Source: UBA4744 sp035282865
Lineage (GTDB): Bacteria; Actinomycetota; Acidimicrobiia; Spongiisociales; UBA4744
Direction: 5' to 3'
Length of the DNA stretch: 20,124 nucleotides
Assembly: GCA_035282865.1 (NCBI GenBank)
Contig: DATEVB010000214.1
Coordinates: 1 to 20,124 of the forward strand
Under the pieces are notes generated by a model, which was not told where the DNA came from, made no database searches, and saw only the letters and a program-made list of their open reading frames with translations. How positions within the stretch are numbered: the first letter of the stretch is position 1; each line of letters starts with the position of its first letter. A program made the translations under genes and the position numbers. Positions 1 through 7,437 of the stretch are shown in pieces.

Positions 1-390
1 CTCATCGACACGGGCTTCCTGGGCGCCGACGTTCATGGAGAGTTCGGCTCGACGGATCTCCCTCAACTCCGCGGCCTCGTCGACCAGCAGCGATTCGGCG
101 GCCTCCTCGGCAAGCAGTTCGAGCTCTTCGGCTTCGAGCTCATCGAGAGCCTCGTCGTCCTCATCGTCGTCATCGTCATCTTTGACGTCCAACTCCGGGT
201 CTGCGACGTCATCGACCTCTAGGGCATCGTCGACCTCCAGGACGTCGCCGACCTCTAGGACGTCGTCGACCTCAACCTCCTCATCGAGCTCCAGCTCGTC
301 CTCGTCGATATCTAGGATATCGTCGTCGGTTTCTTCCTCGTCTTCGACGAAGACCTCCGATTCCTCGAGCACCTCATCCTTTCGGGCCAT
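1..390 (-). CDS. Acidic DUF4193-like protein, 3' end off the window
   Basis: The reading frame starts at an ATG (388-390) preceded by a strong GGAGGAG ribosome site and stays open to the left edge, so only the first 130 residues are seen. Residues about 8-85 are dominated by Asp and Glu, with a run of Asp/Glu near residue 72, and look disordered. The last visible part, ending RRAELSMNVGAQEARVDE, resembles the linker that precedes the CxxC zinc-finger-like C-terminus of the actinobacterial DUF4193 family. That match is from memory, and the cysteines themselves would lie outside the window. DUF4193 has no established function. It lies 66 bases downstream of the lipid kinase gene and has its own TATACT box, so it is probably transcribed separately. 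The existence of the gene is well supported; the family name is tentative. Confidence 0.7.
   Translation of the reverse strand, partial: MARKDEVLEESEVFVEDEEETDDDILDIDEDELELDEEVEVDDVLEVGDVLEVDDALEVDDVADPELDVKDDDDDDEDDEALDELEAEELELLAEEAAESLLVDEAAELREIRRAELSMNVGAQEARVDE
217..270. repeat. Three tandem 18-base units inside the acidic gene
   Basis: Three consecutive 18-base units (217-234, 235-252, 253-270) share the pattern ctcYaggRc-tcg-cgac with a few substitutions. On the minus strand they encode the hexapeptides VDDVLE, VGDVLE and VDDALE. The repeat keeps the reading frame, so it is an in-gene expansion of an acidic tract rather than a mobile or regulatory element. Confidence 0.6.
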
Positions 391-416
391 GTCTCCTCCG
401 GTTCCAAAGCGGCGGG

Positions 417-422
417 AGTATA
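417..422 (-). promoter_or_regulatory. Candidate -10 box for the acidic DUF4193-like gene
   Basis: The minus strand reads TATACT here, 26 bases before the ATG at 390. That places a start of transcription near 410 and leaves a leader of about 20 bases carrying the GGAGGAG ribosome site. No convincing -35 hexamer is seen 16-18 bases upstream. The identical hexamer occurs before arc. Confidence 0.4.
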
Positions 423-456
423 TACCTTCCCGGCGGTTCGTTTGCGACGTCCGGGG

Positions 457-1338
457 TCAGATCTTTATATTGATGGCCTTCGCCAGTATCTTCCCCTCCA
501 CCCGACCGGTGCCAAAGAACTCCCCATCGGCCTCAACCGGCCACGCCGGATCGGTCTCGAGCGTAAAACATTCCGCCGTAAATCTCCGCACCCTCGGGTC
601 TGTGAGGTGATCACCGTTCCTGGCGCGCCACCATAGACGGGGAACGTCTCGTTTCGGGACGTTGAACACCTGCATGTCGAACAGCCCATCAGTAACGGTG
701 GCCCGAGGCGCGATATTCCATCCGCCCCCGAAGAACTGCGCGTTGCCAAACACGACCAGCAGAGACGGCCCTTCATAGGTTCGCCGGCCCGCCACCAGGC
801 GGATCTCCGCTTCCGGGAAACGTGGATACACCAGCGGCAGCGCCACGTGGTAGCGGGCCGACCCGAGCCAGCGTGGGAGACGTTCGGCACGTTGCACCAA
901 CGCCGCAAGTACGCCGGCATCGGCGACATTGATGAAATGCCGCTCTCCCCAGCTTCCGCGCAGTACACCGACATCGGACGGGTACACCTGGTCGCCGCTC
1001 AGGTGACGGGCGGCATCCTCCAAACGTTGCGAGATTCCAAACGTTCTGACGAAATCCGAACCTGATCCGGCCGGCAGAATACCCAGCGTGGGAGGGTGCT
1101 TCCATCGATGCTGCATCAGCGCGCCAACCACCAGGTTGATCGTCCCGTCACCACCCACCGCAACCACCCGGTCACAGCCGGCAGCTACCGCCTCGTCGAT
1201 ACACGCCCGCACCTCTGCTTCACCGTAGGGTGTTGCGATGTCTGCTTCGATCCGCTGGGCGTCCAGCGCCCGTCGAGTTCTCCGTTCGATCTCCCGCCGC
1301 CGGCCCGCGTAAGGGTTGGCCACGACCAGCCAGCTCAT
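457..1338 (-). CDS. Diacylglycerol kinase-family lipid kinase
   Basis: This 293-residue protein belongs to the diacylglycerol/sphingosine kinase-like (DAGK, YegS/DgkB type) family, which transfers phosphate from ATP to a lipid hydroxyl at the membrane face. Seen in the sequence: an N-terminal VVANPYAGR strand-loop, the nucleotide-binding motif GGDGTIN at residues 62-68, and PAGSGSDFVR at 89-98, the counterpart of the family's GTGND(F)AR segment. Length matches the bacterial family (about 290-320). The C-terminal half carries the usual beta-sandwich motifs such as FGNAQFFGGGWNIAPRA. The start ATG overlaps the helY stop as ATGA and a GGGAGG ribosome site lies inside the helY end, so translation is probably coupled. 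The substrate (diacylglycerol, or an intermediate of phosphatidylinositol-type lipid synthesis) cannot be told from sequence. Confidence 0.9.
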   Translation of the reverse strand: MSWLVVANPYAGRRREIERRTRRALDAQRIEADIATPYGEAEVRACIDEAVAAGCDRVVAVGGDGTINLVVGALMQHRWKHPPTLGILPAGSGSDFVRTFGISQRLEDAARHLSGDQVYPSDVGVLRGSWGERHFINVADAGVLAALVQRAERLPRWLGSARYHVALPLVYPRFPEAEIRLVAGRRTYEGPSLLVVFGNAQFFGGGWNIAPRATVTDGLFDMQVFNVPKRDVPRLWWRARNGDHLTDPRVRRFTAECFTLETDPAWPVEADGEFFGTGRVEGKILAKAINIKI

Positions 1339-3884
1339 ATCAAACCTCCCGCCGCCACGACGCCGCGGTCGAGCATACGGATCGCAGCGGTGCTTTGCTC
1401 GCGCAGGGTCGGTTCAGCATCCCGAAGTTGGCGCAGCAGATCCAGCAATTGCCGGCAGGTTCGCACGAAGTCGCCGGCTGCCAGGTCGTCATCGCTGAGC
1501 AAGGTCTCGAGATCCAATCCGCGGGCCCAGGCGTACACCAGTTCGGCAAGACCGGGATGGGGCCGGCGGGTCTCGGGCAGCCGTCGCTTGCGTTCTGCCC
1601 GGTGCAAGGCCTCACAACGTGCCAACACGCTGCTCCACCTTTCCTCGAGACGGGCGGTGGGTAGCCGAGCGTCCGCCTGATCCAGGCGCGGTTCGAAAAC
1701 AAAGCAGGAGGCAAGGGCGGCGGTTTCCGCGGGGTCCAAACCCGTGAATACTCCCACGGCGATCGTGTCGGCCATGAGCAGATCGAGCTCGTTGTAGATG
1801 AACCGCAACCGCCGTCCTGCGGGAGTCAACTCCCATCCGTCGAGATAGCCCCATTCGCTGAGCAGGTCGAGAATTGCATGGAATTCCGCCACCAGACCCT
1901 CACCTTCGAGGGTGAGCTGATGCCGGAGGCGGGTCACTTCCCTGTCGGTCCGCTCGGCGAGGCGGGCCGCTTTGACGTGAGTCGAACGATCCGGACAGGC
2001 AGCCACCGGATGGCCGGCGGCCGGGTCGGTTCCTCCGGACTCCATCCTGTCGACCAGACTCGGCCGGAAGCCGCGCAACGCCGTAGCAGCCGTTTGCTGA
2101 AACCGGGAATCACGCGGCTGATAGGGCCTGGGGAGGGAAAGGGTTCCCAGCCGCACCGTGCCGGGATTGAGATCGCCCGATCGGAATTGGGCAACGGTTC
2201 CTTTGTCGGAAACCACCACGATCCGGGGCGGGTCGGCTCCCCGCCACTGCTTGACGACCACGTAGCGGCCCGACCGCTTTCCCCCCGGGATTTCGAGCAC
2301 CTGGCCCGGCTGGAGCGTTCGCATGAAGTCACCCGCCGCCTTTTTCACTCCGGCACCGTCAGCCGCTCGCAGTAGCTCCAGGTACTCCCCGACGTCGCCC
2401 AGTTCACAACGCGCATCATCCTCCACCGCAGCAAGGCGCTTCTCCTGCGCGGCCAAAGCACGACCCAGCCGGCCGACGGTCCGGCGCCGTTGGTATTGGC
2501 CGTATGAAGCGTTCAGCAGCCGCTCCGCCTTCTCCTGCGGATAGGTGGCGACCAGGTTGGCCGCCATGTTGTAGGTAGGTCGGAAACTCGAACGCAAGGC
2601 ATGAGAGCCGGCGGAGGCAATACCGGCCACCCGGTCGAACTCGATGAACCTCGAGTAGAGCACCACCCCGTAGCCCTGCGTGTCGATGCCTCGCCTGCCC
2701 GCCCGGCCGGTGAGCTGGGTATAGTCACCGGGTCGTAACACTTCGTGCGTTTCCCCGGTGAAACGTGACAGGTTCTCGAGTACCACCGTCTTGGCGGGCA
2801 TGTTGATGCCCAACGACAGGGTCTCGGTCGCGAACACCACCCGGATCAGGCCTTGCAGGAACAACTCCTCGACGGTCTCCTTGAATGCGGGTACCAGCCC
2901 GGCATGGTGCGCCCCGACTCCTGCTTGCAGCAGCGAGATCCAACGCTCGTACCCGAGCACGGCGAGGTCCTGGTCGGCAAGATGGCCGGTCCGCGCCTCC
3001 GCGTACCGGCGGATCGCCAACCGCTCGTCCGGTGTGGTCAGGCTTATCCCGCCCTCCACGAGCCGGTCGGCGGCGTCCTCGCACCCGGCCCTGCTGAAGA
3101 TGAAGTAGATGGCGGGGAGCATTTCTTTCGCCGCCAGGGCCGCCACCGTTTCTCCGCGTCGGGGTGTTGCATACCGGCGCCCGCTCCCCTTGCGCGAGAG
3201 GATCTTCACGATGTCCGGGTTGGGTACCGTCCGACCCTTGCGCTGCACGAGCATCGGCTCGATGATCAGACCGTCATCCGAGAACCGGTCCTTGATGGCG
3301 TAGAGGCTCTCGAGGGGAACGGGACGAGTCTCTTCCAGCACCAGAGTCGTCGGGCCTCGCCGGGCGCGCACCCAATCCGTGAACTCATCGGCGTTGGAAA
3401 CTGTGGCAGAGAGGCAGACCAGCTGGATGTGGGGTGGTGCATGGATGATGACCTCCTCCCAAACTGCCCCTCGAAAGCGGTCTTGCAGGTAGTGCACCTC
3501 GTCGAGAATCACGGTGTCCAGCTCGTCGAGCGTACGCGGATCCGAGTAGATCATGTTCCGAAGCACTTCGGTGGTCATCACCACTATGGGGGCATCGCCG
3601 TTCAATGAGTTGTCGCCGGTGAGGAGACCGACCTGCTCTTCTCCGTAGGCTTCCCGGAAATCGGCATACTTCTGGTTGGAAAGGGCCTTGAGCGGGGTCG
3701 TGTAGAACGCCCGCCTGCCCCGCGCCAGTGCCAGGTGGACGGCTGCCTCCGCCACCAGCGTCTTACCCGACCCGGTGGGGGCCGCAACCACTACCGACGC
3801 TCCCGATTCGATCGCTTCCGCGGCGGACTGCTGGAAGGGGTCGGGCCGGAAAGGGAGGCTCGCCAAGAAGTCGGTCAAGCTCAT
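1335..3884 (-). CDS. helY: Ski2/Mtr4-like DExH RNA helicase HelY
   Basis: An 849-residue superfamily 2 helicase. Motifs seen: Walker A APTGSGKT (35-42), motif Ia TPLKALSNQ (63-71), Walker B DEVH (128-131), SAT (159-161), motif V FATETLSLGINMPAK (351-365) and motif VI QLTGRAGRRGID (390-401). The region after about residue 690 fits a DSHCT helical domain typical of Ski2/Mtr4 proteins. Mycobacterial HelY is about 900 residues and also lies next to tatC and the paf genes, so the name rests on both family and synteny. Likely role: ATP-driven unwinding in RNA processing or decay; this is family knowledge, not shown here. The start at 3884 was chosen because its ATG overlaps the tatC stop (ATGA). 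The longer frame to 4022 adds 46 residues that merely overlap tatC and have no family resemblance. Confidence 0.93.
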   Translation of the reverse strand: MSLTDFLASLPFRPDPFQQSAAEAIESGASVVVAAPTGSGKTLVAEAAVHLALARGRRAFYTTPLKALSNQKYADFREAYGEEQVGLLTGDNSLNGDAPIVVMTTEVLRNMIYSDPRTLDELDTVILDEVHYLQDRFRGAVWEEVIIHAPPHIQLVCLSATVSNADEFTDWVRARRGPTTLVLEETRPVPLESLYAIKDRFSDDGLIIEPMLVQRKGRTVPNPDIVKILSRKGSGRRYATPRRGETVAALAAKEMLPAIYFIFSRAGCEDAADRLVEGGISLTTPDERLAIRRYAEARTGHLADQDLAVLGYERWISLLQAGVGAHHAGLVPAFKETVEELFLQGLIRVVFATETLSLGINMPAKTVVLENLSRFTGETHEVLRPGDYTQLTGRAGRRGIDTQGYGVVLYSRFIEFDRVAGIASAGSHALRSSFRPTYNMAANLVATYPQEKAERLLNASYGQYQRRRTVGRLGRALAAQEKRLAAVEDDARCELGDVGEYLELLRAADGAGVKKAAGDFMRTLQPGQVLEIPGGKRSGRYVVVKQWRGADPPRIVVVSDKGTVAQFRSGDLNPGTVRLGTLSLPRPYQPRDSRFQQTAATALRGFRPSLVDRMESGGTDPAAGHPVAACPDRSTHVKAARLAERTDREVTRLRHQLTLEGEGLVAEFHAILDLLSEWGYLDGWELTPAGRRLRFIYNELDLLMADTIAVGVFTGLDPAETAALASCFVFEPRLDQADARLPTARLEERWSSVLARCEALHRAERKRRLPETRRPHPGLAELVYAWARGLDLETLLSDDDLAAGDFVRTCRQLLDLLRQLRDAEPTLREQSTAAIRMLDRGVVAAGGLI

Positions 3885-4597
3885 TTCCGCAGAGTGAGCT
3901 TGACCAGCCAGATCGTCGCCTCGTACAACAGGTAGAGGGGAACCGAAAGGGCCAGCAGGGTCAGGGGGTCGCCGGTTGGAGTCACTACCGCACCAACCAC
4001 CACGATGATCAGGACCGCCCAACGCCGCCCCTGGGCCAGTTGTCGTGATGAAACGAGGCCGGCGGCCGAAGCGGCAAACAGGAACACCGGGAACTCACAG
4101 GCGAGGCCGAAAACGAGCAGGAAGCGAAGGGTCAGAGAGATATAGCTACCGACCCCGATGATAGGTTCCAGACCACTCTGGATTCCCAACAGGAACTCCA
4201 GACCGCGCGGCAGGATGAGGTACCCGAACACAACGCCACCGGCGAACAGCACCGCCAGCGCCGACACGATCGGCACCGTCCACTTCCGTTCCCGGGTGGT
4301 GAGAGCGGGGTTCACGAAAGCCCAGATCTGATAGAGGAGCACCGGGCTGGCCAGCAGGGTTCCCCCGAAGAGGGCCAGACGCATAGCCACCGAGAATCCC
4401 TCCGTCACCTGAAACTGGGCCAGGGCGTCGCTGTTATCGATCGCCAGGCGGTAGGGGCTCTCGAGGAGCTCGAACAACCAGTCCCGCAAGAAGAAAGCAA
4501 TCACCGACCCGATCGTGAGCGCCGCGGCGCTCTTGACAAGTCGCCACCGGAGCTCTTCGAGGTGCTCGAGAATGGGCTGGCGGCGCTCGTCGGTCAC
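3881..4597 (-). CDS. tatC: Twin-arginine translocase subunit TatC
   Basis: A 238-residue polytopic membrane protein with the features of TatC. It has an N-terminal cytoplasmic helix containing HLEELRWRL (residues 12-20), the segment that helps bind twin-arginine signal peptides, followed by about six hydrophobic segments; FVNPALTTRERK is the conserved loop before TM3. TatC forms the receptor for folded, RR-signal-bearing cargo with TatB. The start codon is GTG and overlaps the upstream tatB-like stop as GTGA; the stop overlaps helY as ATGA. The tatB-tatC-helY-lipid kinase run is therefore a coupled operon. The order matches the mycobacterial tatA-tatC-helY cluster beside pafABC. Confidence 0.95.
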   Translation of the reverse strand: MTDERRQPILEHLEELRWRLVKSAAALTIGSVIAFFLRDWLFELLESPYRLAIDNSDALAQFQVTEGFSVAMRLALFGGTLLASPVLLYQIWAFVNPALTTRERKWTVPIVSALAVLFAGGVVFGYLILPRGLEFLLGIQSGLEPIIGVGSYISLTLRFLLVFGLACEFPVFLFAASAAGLVSSRQLAQGRRWAVLIIVVVGAVVTPTGDPLTLLALSVPLYLLYEATIWLVKLTLRK

Positions 4598-4953
4598 TCG
4601 GTTTCCTCCGGCGCTTCAAGGCGGTCCGGCGGTTTGTCGACCAGCGCTTCCTCGGGAGAGGGACCCACCACCGGGGGCGGGCCAATCCACTCGACCGATT
4701 TCTTGACCTCGTCACGGGCCGCCTTCAGCTCTCCCTTGGCTTGGTCGAAGTCGGCCTTCACCTGTTTGAAAGGCTCTTTGAGGTCGCCGACCTCCTGGTC
4801 GAGTCCCCGACGAAACTCGCCGGCCGTACGGCGGATCTCTCGGGCCCACTCACCGGCTTTGCGGGCCAACTCCGGAATCCGCTCAGGCCCGAACACCACG
4901 AGCGCTACCAGCAGGATCATGATGAGTTCGGTGAAGCTGATGGAGTCGAACAT
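4594..4953 (-). CDS. tatB: Tat translocase TatA/B-family protein, TatB-like
   Basis: A 119-residue single-pass protein with an N-terminal hydrophobic helix (about residues 8-20), the hinge FGPERIPEL, then a long charged amphipathic and coiled helix (about 26-90) and a Pro-rich acidic tail. The Glu in the FGPER hinge and the length over 100 residues are typical of TatB, the signal-peptide relay partner of TatC. TatA proteins usually have FG(A/P)KKLP-type hinges and about 60-90 residues. In mycobacteria this slot holds TatA, so a bifunctional TatA/B role is an alternative. The ATG start is followed by the MFDSISFTEL helix; the stop overlaps the GTG of tatC. Family is certain, subtype likely. 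Confidence 0.88.
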   Translation of the reverse strand: MFDSISFTELIMILLVALVVFGPERIPELARKAGEWAREIRRTAGEFRRGLDQEVGDLKEPFKQVKADFDQAKGELKAARDEVKKSVEWIGPPPVVGPSPEEALVDKPPDRLEAPEETE

Positions 4954-5021
4954 CGCGCAGGCGGCATGCTAGGAGACTGCGGCACCATACACGTCCGTGT
5001 GGCGCACAAGCAGGTCGACCG

Positions 5022-5041
5022 CGGCCGGGCGAGCCCGGCCG
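5022..5041 (-). terminator. GC-rich hairpin after the zinc-ribbon gene
   Basis: A perfect 9-base inverted repeat (5022-5030 with 5033-5041) with a 2-base loop, in practice an 8-base stem with a 4-base loop, starts five bases after the stop of the zinc-ribbon gene. It lies in the 92-base gap before tatB. No T-run follows, so it could be a weak U-less terminator or an mRNA-stabilising hairpin that tunes readthrough into tatB-tatC. Confidence 0.4.
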
Positions 5042-5045
5042 GGAT

Positions 5046-5348
5046 TCAGGAAGTCAGCAGCCGGACCAAATCCTCTTCACCGTCGAGCCGGCGGGCAAAG
5101 GCCGCAATCTCGGCGTCGGTGATCGGGTTGTCGATGGGGGAAGGCGTTATGACCTCATAGCTGACGCCGGTGGCGAGCAGCACGTTGACGACTCGGGGGT
5201 TGGCAGGCCGACGCTGGATTATGATGCAGCTGGGGCAGGTAAACAGATAGACGCCGGATTCCTGGGTCGGGTCGAGTTCCAGGGCTAGGTCACTCGGCTC
5301 GAGTTCTACGTCTCCGCAGTGTTCGCATGTCGTCTTGATGGTGGTCAT
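5046..5348 (-). CDS. Small zinc-ribbon protein of unknown function
   Basis: A 100-residue protein with two CxxC pairs, C8/C11 (CEHC) and C38/C41 (CPSC), spaced as in a zinc ribbon. A hydrophobic stretch (VVNVLLATGVSYEV, about 53-66) and an acidic C-terminal helix (ITDAEIAAFARRLDGEEDL) follow. I recall similar short proteins in actinobacteria but know no assigned function. The start ATG has a GGAG ribosome site 8-12 bases upstream. The gene lies between pafC and tatB, in the same direction, but is flanked by a hairpin downstream and by a palindrome and promoter-like element upstream. It is therefore probably its own transcription unit. A regulatory (nucleic-acid-binding) or protein-interaction role is possible; nothing in the sequence decides it. 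Confidence 0.8.
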   Translation of the reverse strand: MTTIKTTCEHCGDVELEPSDLALELDPTQESGVYLFTCPSCIIIQRRPANPRVVNVLLATGVSYEVITPSPIDNPITDAEIAAFARRLDGEEDLVRLLTS

Positions 5349-5381
5349 TCGGTTTCTCCGCTAACCGCTCGTACACACGGT

Positions 5382-5409
5382 TTATCGGTCGAAGCGGCAA
5401 TCCCCTGAA
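5382..5409 (-). promoter_or_regulatory. Candidate sigma-28-like promoter for the zinc-ribbon gene
   Basis: The minus strand has TTCAGG (5409-5404), a 15-base spacer, then CCGATAA (5388-5382). CCGATAA with a 15-base spacer resembles the FliA/SigD class (TAAA-N15-GCCGATAA), and I recall TCAAG-N15-CCGATA-type variants in Gram-positives. Transcription would begin near 5375 and leave a leader of roughly 27 bases with the GGAG site, which suits the ATG at 5348. The matching sigma factor is not in the window. Confidence 0.35.
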
Positions 5410-5410
5410 G

Positions 5411-5430
5411 GGACTATTGGGAAATAGTCC
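5411..5430. repeat. Perfect 8-base inverted repeat between pafC and the zinc-ribbon gene
   Basis: GGACTATT (5411-5418) and AATAGTCC (5423-5430) are perfect reverse complements around a 4-base centre (GGGA on the plus strand), extendable to about 10 pairs with a G-T. It abuts the -35-like hexamer on its upstream side. This is the place for an activator operator, but as RNA it is also a stable hairpin 67 bases after the pafC stop. It is AT-richer than its surroundings, so chance is less likely. Confidence 0.5.
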
Positions 5431-5497
5431 TTGCGCACTAGCCACCGGGCCTGCCCAGATGGACGGTTTCTTCCCACCACTCGCTCGGGATGGGGCG

Positions 5498-6427
5498 CTA
5501 GCGGTCGCGGTAGCGGGCCAGGATACGGCCTCGCAGATCTTCCAGGGCCGCCCCGGTCTCGGGTCCTTCGATCAGGCGGCCATCGGTACCCAGCCGGAGG
5601 AGTAACCGTGCGGCTACCGAAGCGTCTCCGGCGGAGAACTCGATCACCATTTCCGAGCCGGAGTCCGACAACACATCGACCGGGTAGTAATCGGCCACCC
5701 ACCGGGCCCGCTCACCGAGTCCGATCGTGGCCCGGACGTCGTCTTCCGACGGTGTGTAGCGGACCTCCGGCGGGGGCGGTTCCGGGGGCGGAGTGAAACT
5801 CTCGTCGGTGAGCCGCGCCTCCTGAATGCGGTCCACGCGGAACACCCTCTCCCCTCCGGCGGTCCGACAGAATCCGGACAGATACCAGTTGCCGAGCGTC
5901 GAGAAAACCGACCAGGGCTCAACCAGTCGCCGGCGGGTTTCGCCTTTTCCGAGGGACGTGTAGGTGAGCGTTACCACCCGGGCTTCGGCGACTCCCTCCC
6001 TGAGTAGCTGAACCAGGGTCGGCTCGCCGGCCAGGTCCACCACTACCGCCTCATCAGGGCGGATGCCGAAAGCCGTCGCCAGCTTGGCGACCGCTCGCTC
6101 GAGGGCTTCCGGAGCCTGGGAGGTGCTCACCAACGCCGACCCTGATGCCAATAAGCCCAGTGCCTCGGCCGGGGTGAGGCGGAGTGGTCGTGAGAAATAC
6201 TCGGCCATGTCGACGATCACCTCATCGTTTTCGACATAAGCCACCATGAGGTCGCCGGGTCCGTAGCCGGGCAGTCCGCAGACGAAGACCAGATTCAAAT
6301 CCTCGAGCAAATCACGCTCCGTGTAACCGAATCGTCCGCACACCTCGGCAACGCTGGCACCCTGGTTGGCGATCACCCAGGGGACCATCGACAGGATGCG
6401 GGTAAGGCGCCGGGCGGTTTTGCTCAT
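5498..6427 (-). CDS. pafC: WYL-domain transcription regulator PafC
   Basis: A 309-residue protein: N-terminal winged-helix region (about 1-75, TARRLTRILSMVPWVI then an ASVAEVCGRF recognition-type helix), a linker, and a WYL domain with the literal WYL at 181-183, followed by the FRVDRI strand. Known PafB/PafC in mycobacteria act together as a transcription activator of the LexA-independent DNA-damage response, with the WYL domains sensing a ligand. The assignment rests on the domain order and on following pafB and pafA as in mycobacteria. The ATG at 6427 overlaps the pafB stop as ATGA. The longer frame to 6613 would add 62 residues lying over pafB and was rejected. Regulation of the Pup genes themselves is not established. 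Confidence 0.9.
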   Translation of the reverse strand: MSKTARRLTRILSMVPWVIANQGASVAEVCGRFGYTERDLLEDLNLVFVCGLPGYGPGDLMVAYVENDEVIVDMAEYFSRPLRLTPAEALGLLASGSALVSTSQAPEALERAVAKLATAFGIRPDEAVVVDLAGEPTLVQLLREGVAEARVVTLTYTSLGKGETRRRLVEPWSVFSTLGNWYLSGFCRTAGGERVFRVDRIQEARLTDESFTPPPEPPPPEVRYTPSEDDVRATIGLGERARWVADYYPVDVLSDSGSEMVIEFSAGDASVAARLLLRLGTDGRLIEGPETGAALEDLRGRILARYRDR

Positions 6428-7341
6428 CGCTTCCCACCTCTGACCAACTCGACCAATTGGGAGCGCAGTTCCGGCGGACCGATGATTTCGGCATGGTCCT
6501 CGAACGCCAACAACCAGCCGATGAACGCAGCCGGATTGGCCACGTGAATCCGGGCCTCGAGGCTTCCGTCGGGTTGTTCCGTCGCCGGCTCTGCCAACTG
6601 GCGTCTGGCCCACCAGGCGACGTCGGCGTCGAACCGGACGACGGCTTCCAGGTCCTCTTCGCCGGCTTGCCAGGGCAGGGAAGGCAGGGCGTCGCGAAGG
6701 CGGAACCCGTCCGGGCGCTCGAACGCCTGGGATGGACCCTCGACGGAGTAGTGCGACCCACGGTCCACCCGATATGCCCGGACCTCCCCGTGCTCGGCAC
6801 CGACCAGATACCAGTGGCCGCGCTGGTGCAGCAAGCCATAGGGATGCACCCGACGCGAGCGACCGCGGTACGCAAAGCCGAGCACCCGCCGTTCGGTGAT
6901 GGCCTGGAACACCACTGCCAATGACTCGGCCGACTCGCCCAGGTCTGCGGCCAGCGGCTCCCCGGCTCCCGACATCGCGCCGCCGCCCAACTTCAGCAGC
7001 GCCTCCGGTCCGGAGGGTTGCCCTCCCAGCCGCACCACCTGTGCGGACAGCCAGAGAGCAGCCCGCTCCTCGTCGGTCAAGCCGGGATCGGGAAGTTCGT
7101 ACTCATCACGCGGAACGACGTAGCCAAACTCAACCTCCCAGGCGTCGGTAGGGCGCAGCTCGACGGGGATACCCATGGTGCGGAGAAGATCTTTGTCCCG
7201 CTCGAACATCCTCCGGAACGCCTCATCGTTGTCCTGGTCGTATCCGGCCACGGTCAGGCGGATCTCGTCGGCTGAGACCGGCCGGCCGATGGTTAGCAGG
7301 AAGGCCAGGAGGTTGAGGAGACGTTCGACGACACGTTTCAT
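6424..7341 (-). CDS. pafB: WYL-domain transcription regulator PafB
   Basis: A 305-residue partner of PafC with the same architecture. The N-terminal winged helix carries the signature ERLLNLLAFLL and a FRRMFERDKDLLRTMGIP segment (residues 42-59) that closely follows mycobacterial PafB; the WYL domain has its literal WYL at 177-179. The start at 7341 was chosen because family similarity begins there. The frame upstream to 7524 only covers the intergenic hairpins and the pafA end. There is no ribosome site, and a TACACT box ends 10 bases before the ATG, so the mRNA is probably almost leaderless. The gene is separated from pafA by 148 bases with terminator-like hairpins. It is therefore likely expressed independently of pafA. 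Confidence 0.9.
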   Translation of the reverse strand: MKRVVERLLNLLAFLLTIGRPVSADEIRLTVAGYDQDNDEAFRRMFERDKDLLRTMGIPVELRPTDAWEVEFGYVVPRDEYELPDPGLTDEERAALWLSAQVVRLGGQPSGPEALLKLGGGAMSGAGEPLAADLGESAESLAVVFQAITERRVLGFAYRGRSRRVHPYGLLHQRGHWYLVGAEHGEVRAYRVDRGSHYSVEGPSQAFERPDGFRLRDALPSLPWQAGEEDLEAVVRFDADVAWWARRQLAEPATEQPDGSLEARIHVANPAAFIGWLLAFEDHAEIIGPPELRSQLVELVRGGKR

Positions 7342-7351
7342 TGCATGACTC

Positions 7352-7379
7352 AGTGTATGGGGAGGTGGATCTCGCGAGA
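7352..7379 (-). promoter_or_regulatory. Candidate pafB promoter with a TCTCGCGAGA palindrome
   Basis: The minus strand carries TACACT (7357-7352), 10 bases before the pafB ATG. A perfect 10-base palindrome TCTCGCGAGA (7370-7379) begins 12 bases upstream of that box and covers the place where a -35 would sit. No good -35 hexamer is present, so the palindrome may be a regulator site, perhaps for autoregulation. This is inference from position and symmetry only. Confidence 0.35.
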
Positions 7380-7437
7380 AGGACCATGACGAGCGGCCAC
7401 CGGGACTCCCCGTCGGTTGGTGGGAACGGACCCCTCT

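Noticed and set aside
217..270. 18-base repeats as a CRISPR or binding-site array
   Set aside because: Units are directly tandem with no spacers, in frame, and encode an acidic tract.
35..610. Plus-strand Ser-rich 191-residue frame
   Set aside because: It is the antisense of the Asp/Glu-rich gene; GAC/GAG/GAT codons read backwards give serine codons. The minus frame has a strong ribosome site and family resemblance.
2853..3608. 251-residue plus-strand frame
   Set aside because: Antisense shadow of helY in GC-rich DNA; no recognisable motifs or ribosome site.
3885..4022. 46-residue N-terminal extension of helY
   Set aside because: It lies over tatC, has no helicase-family resemblance, and the ATGA start at 3884 is better.
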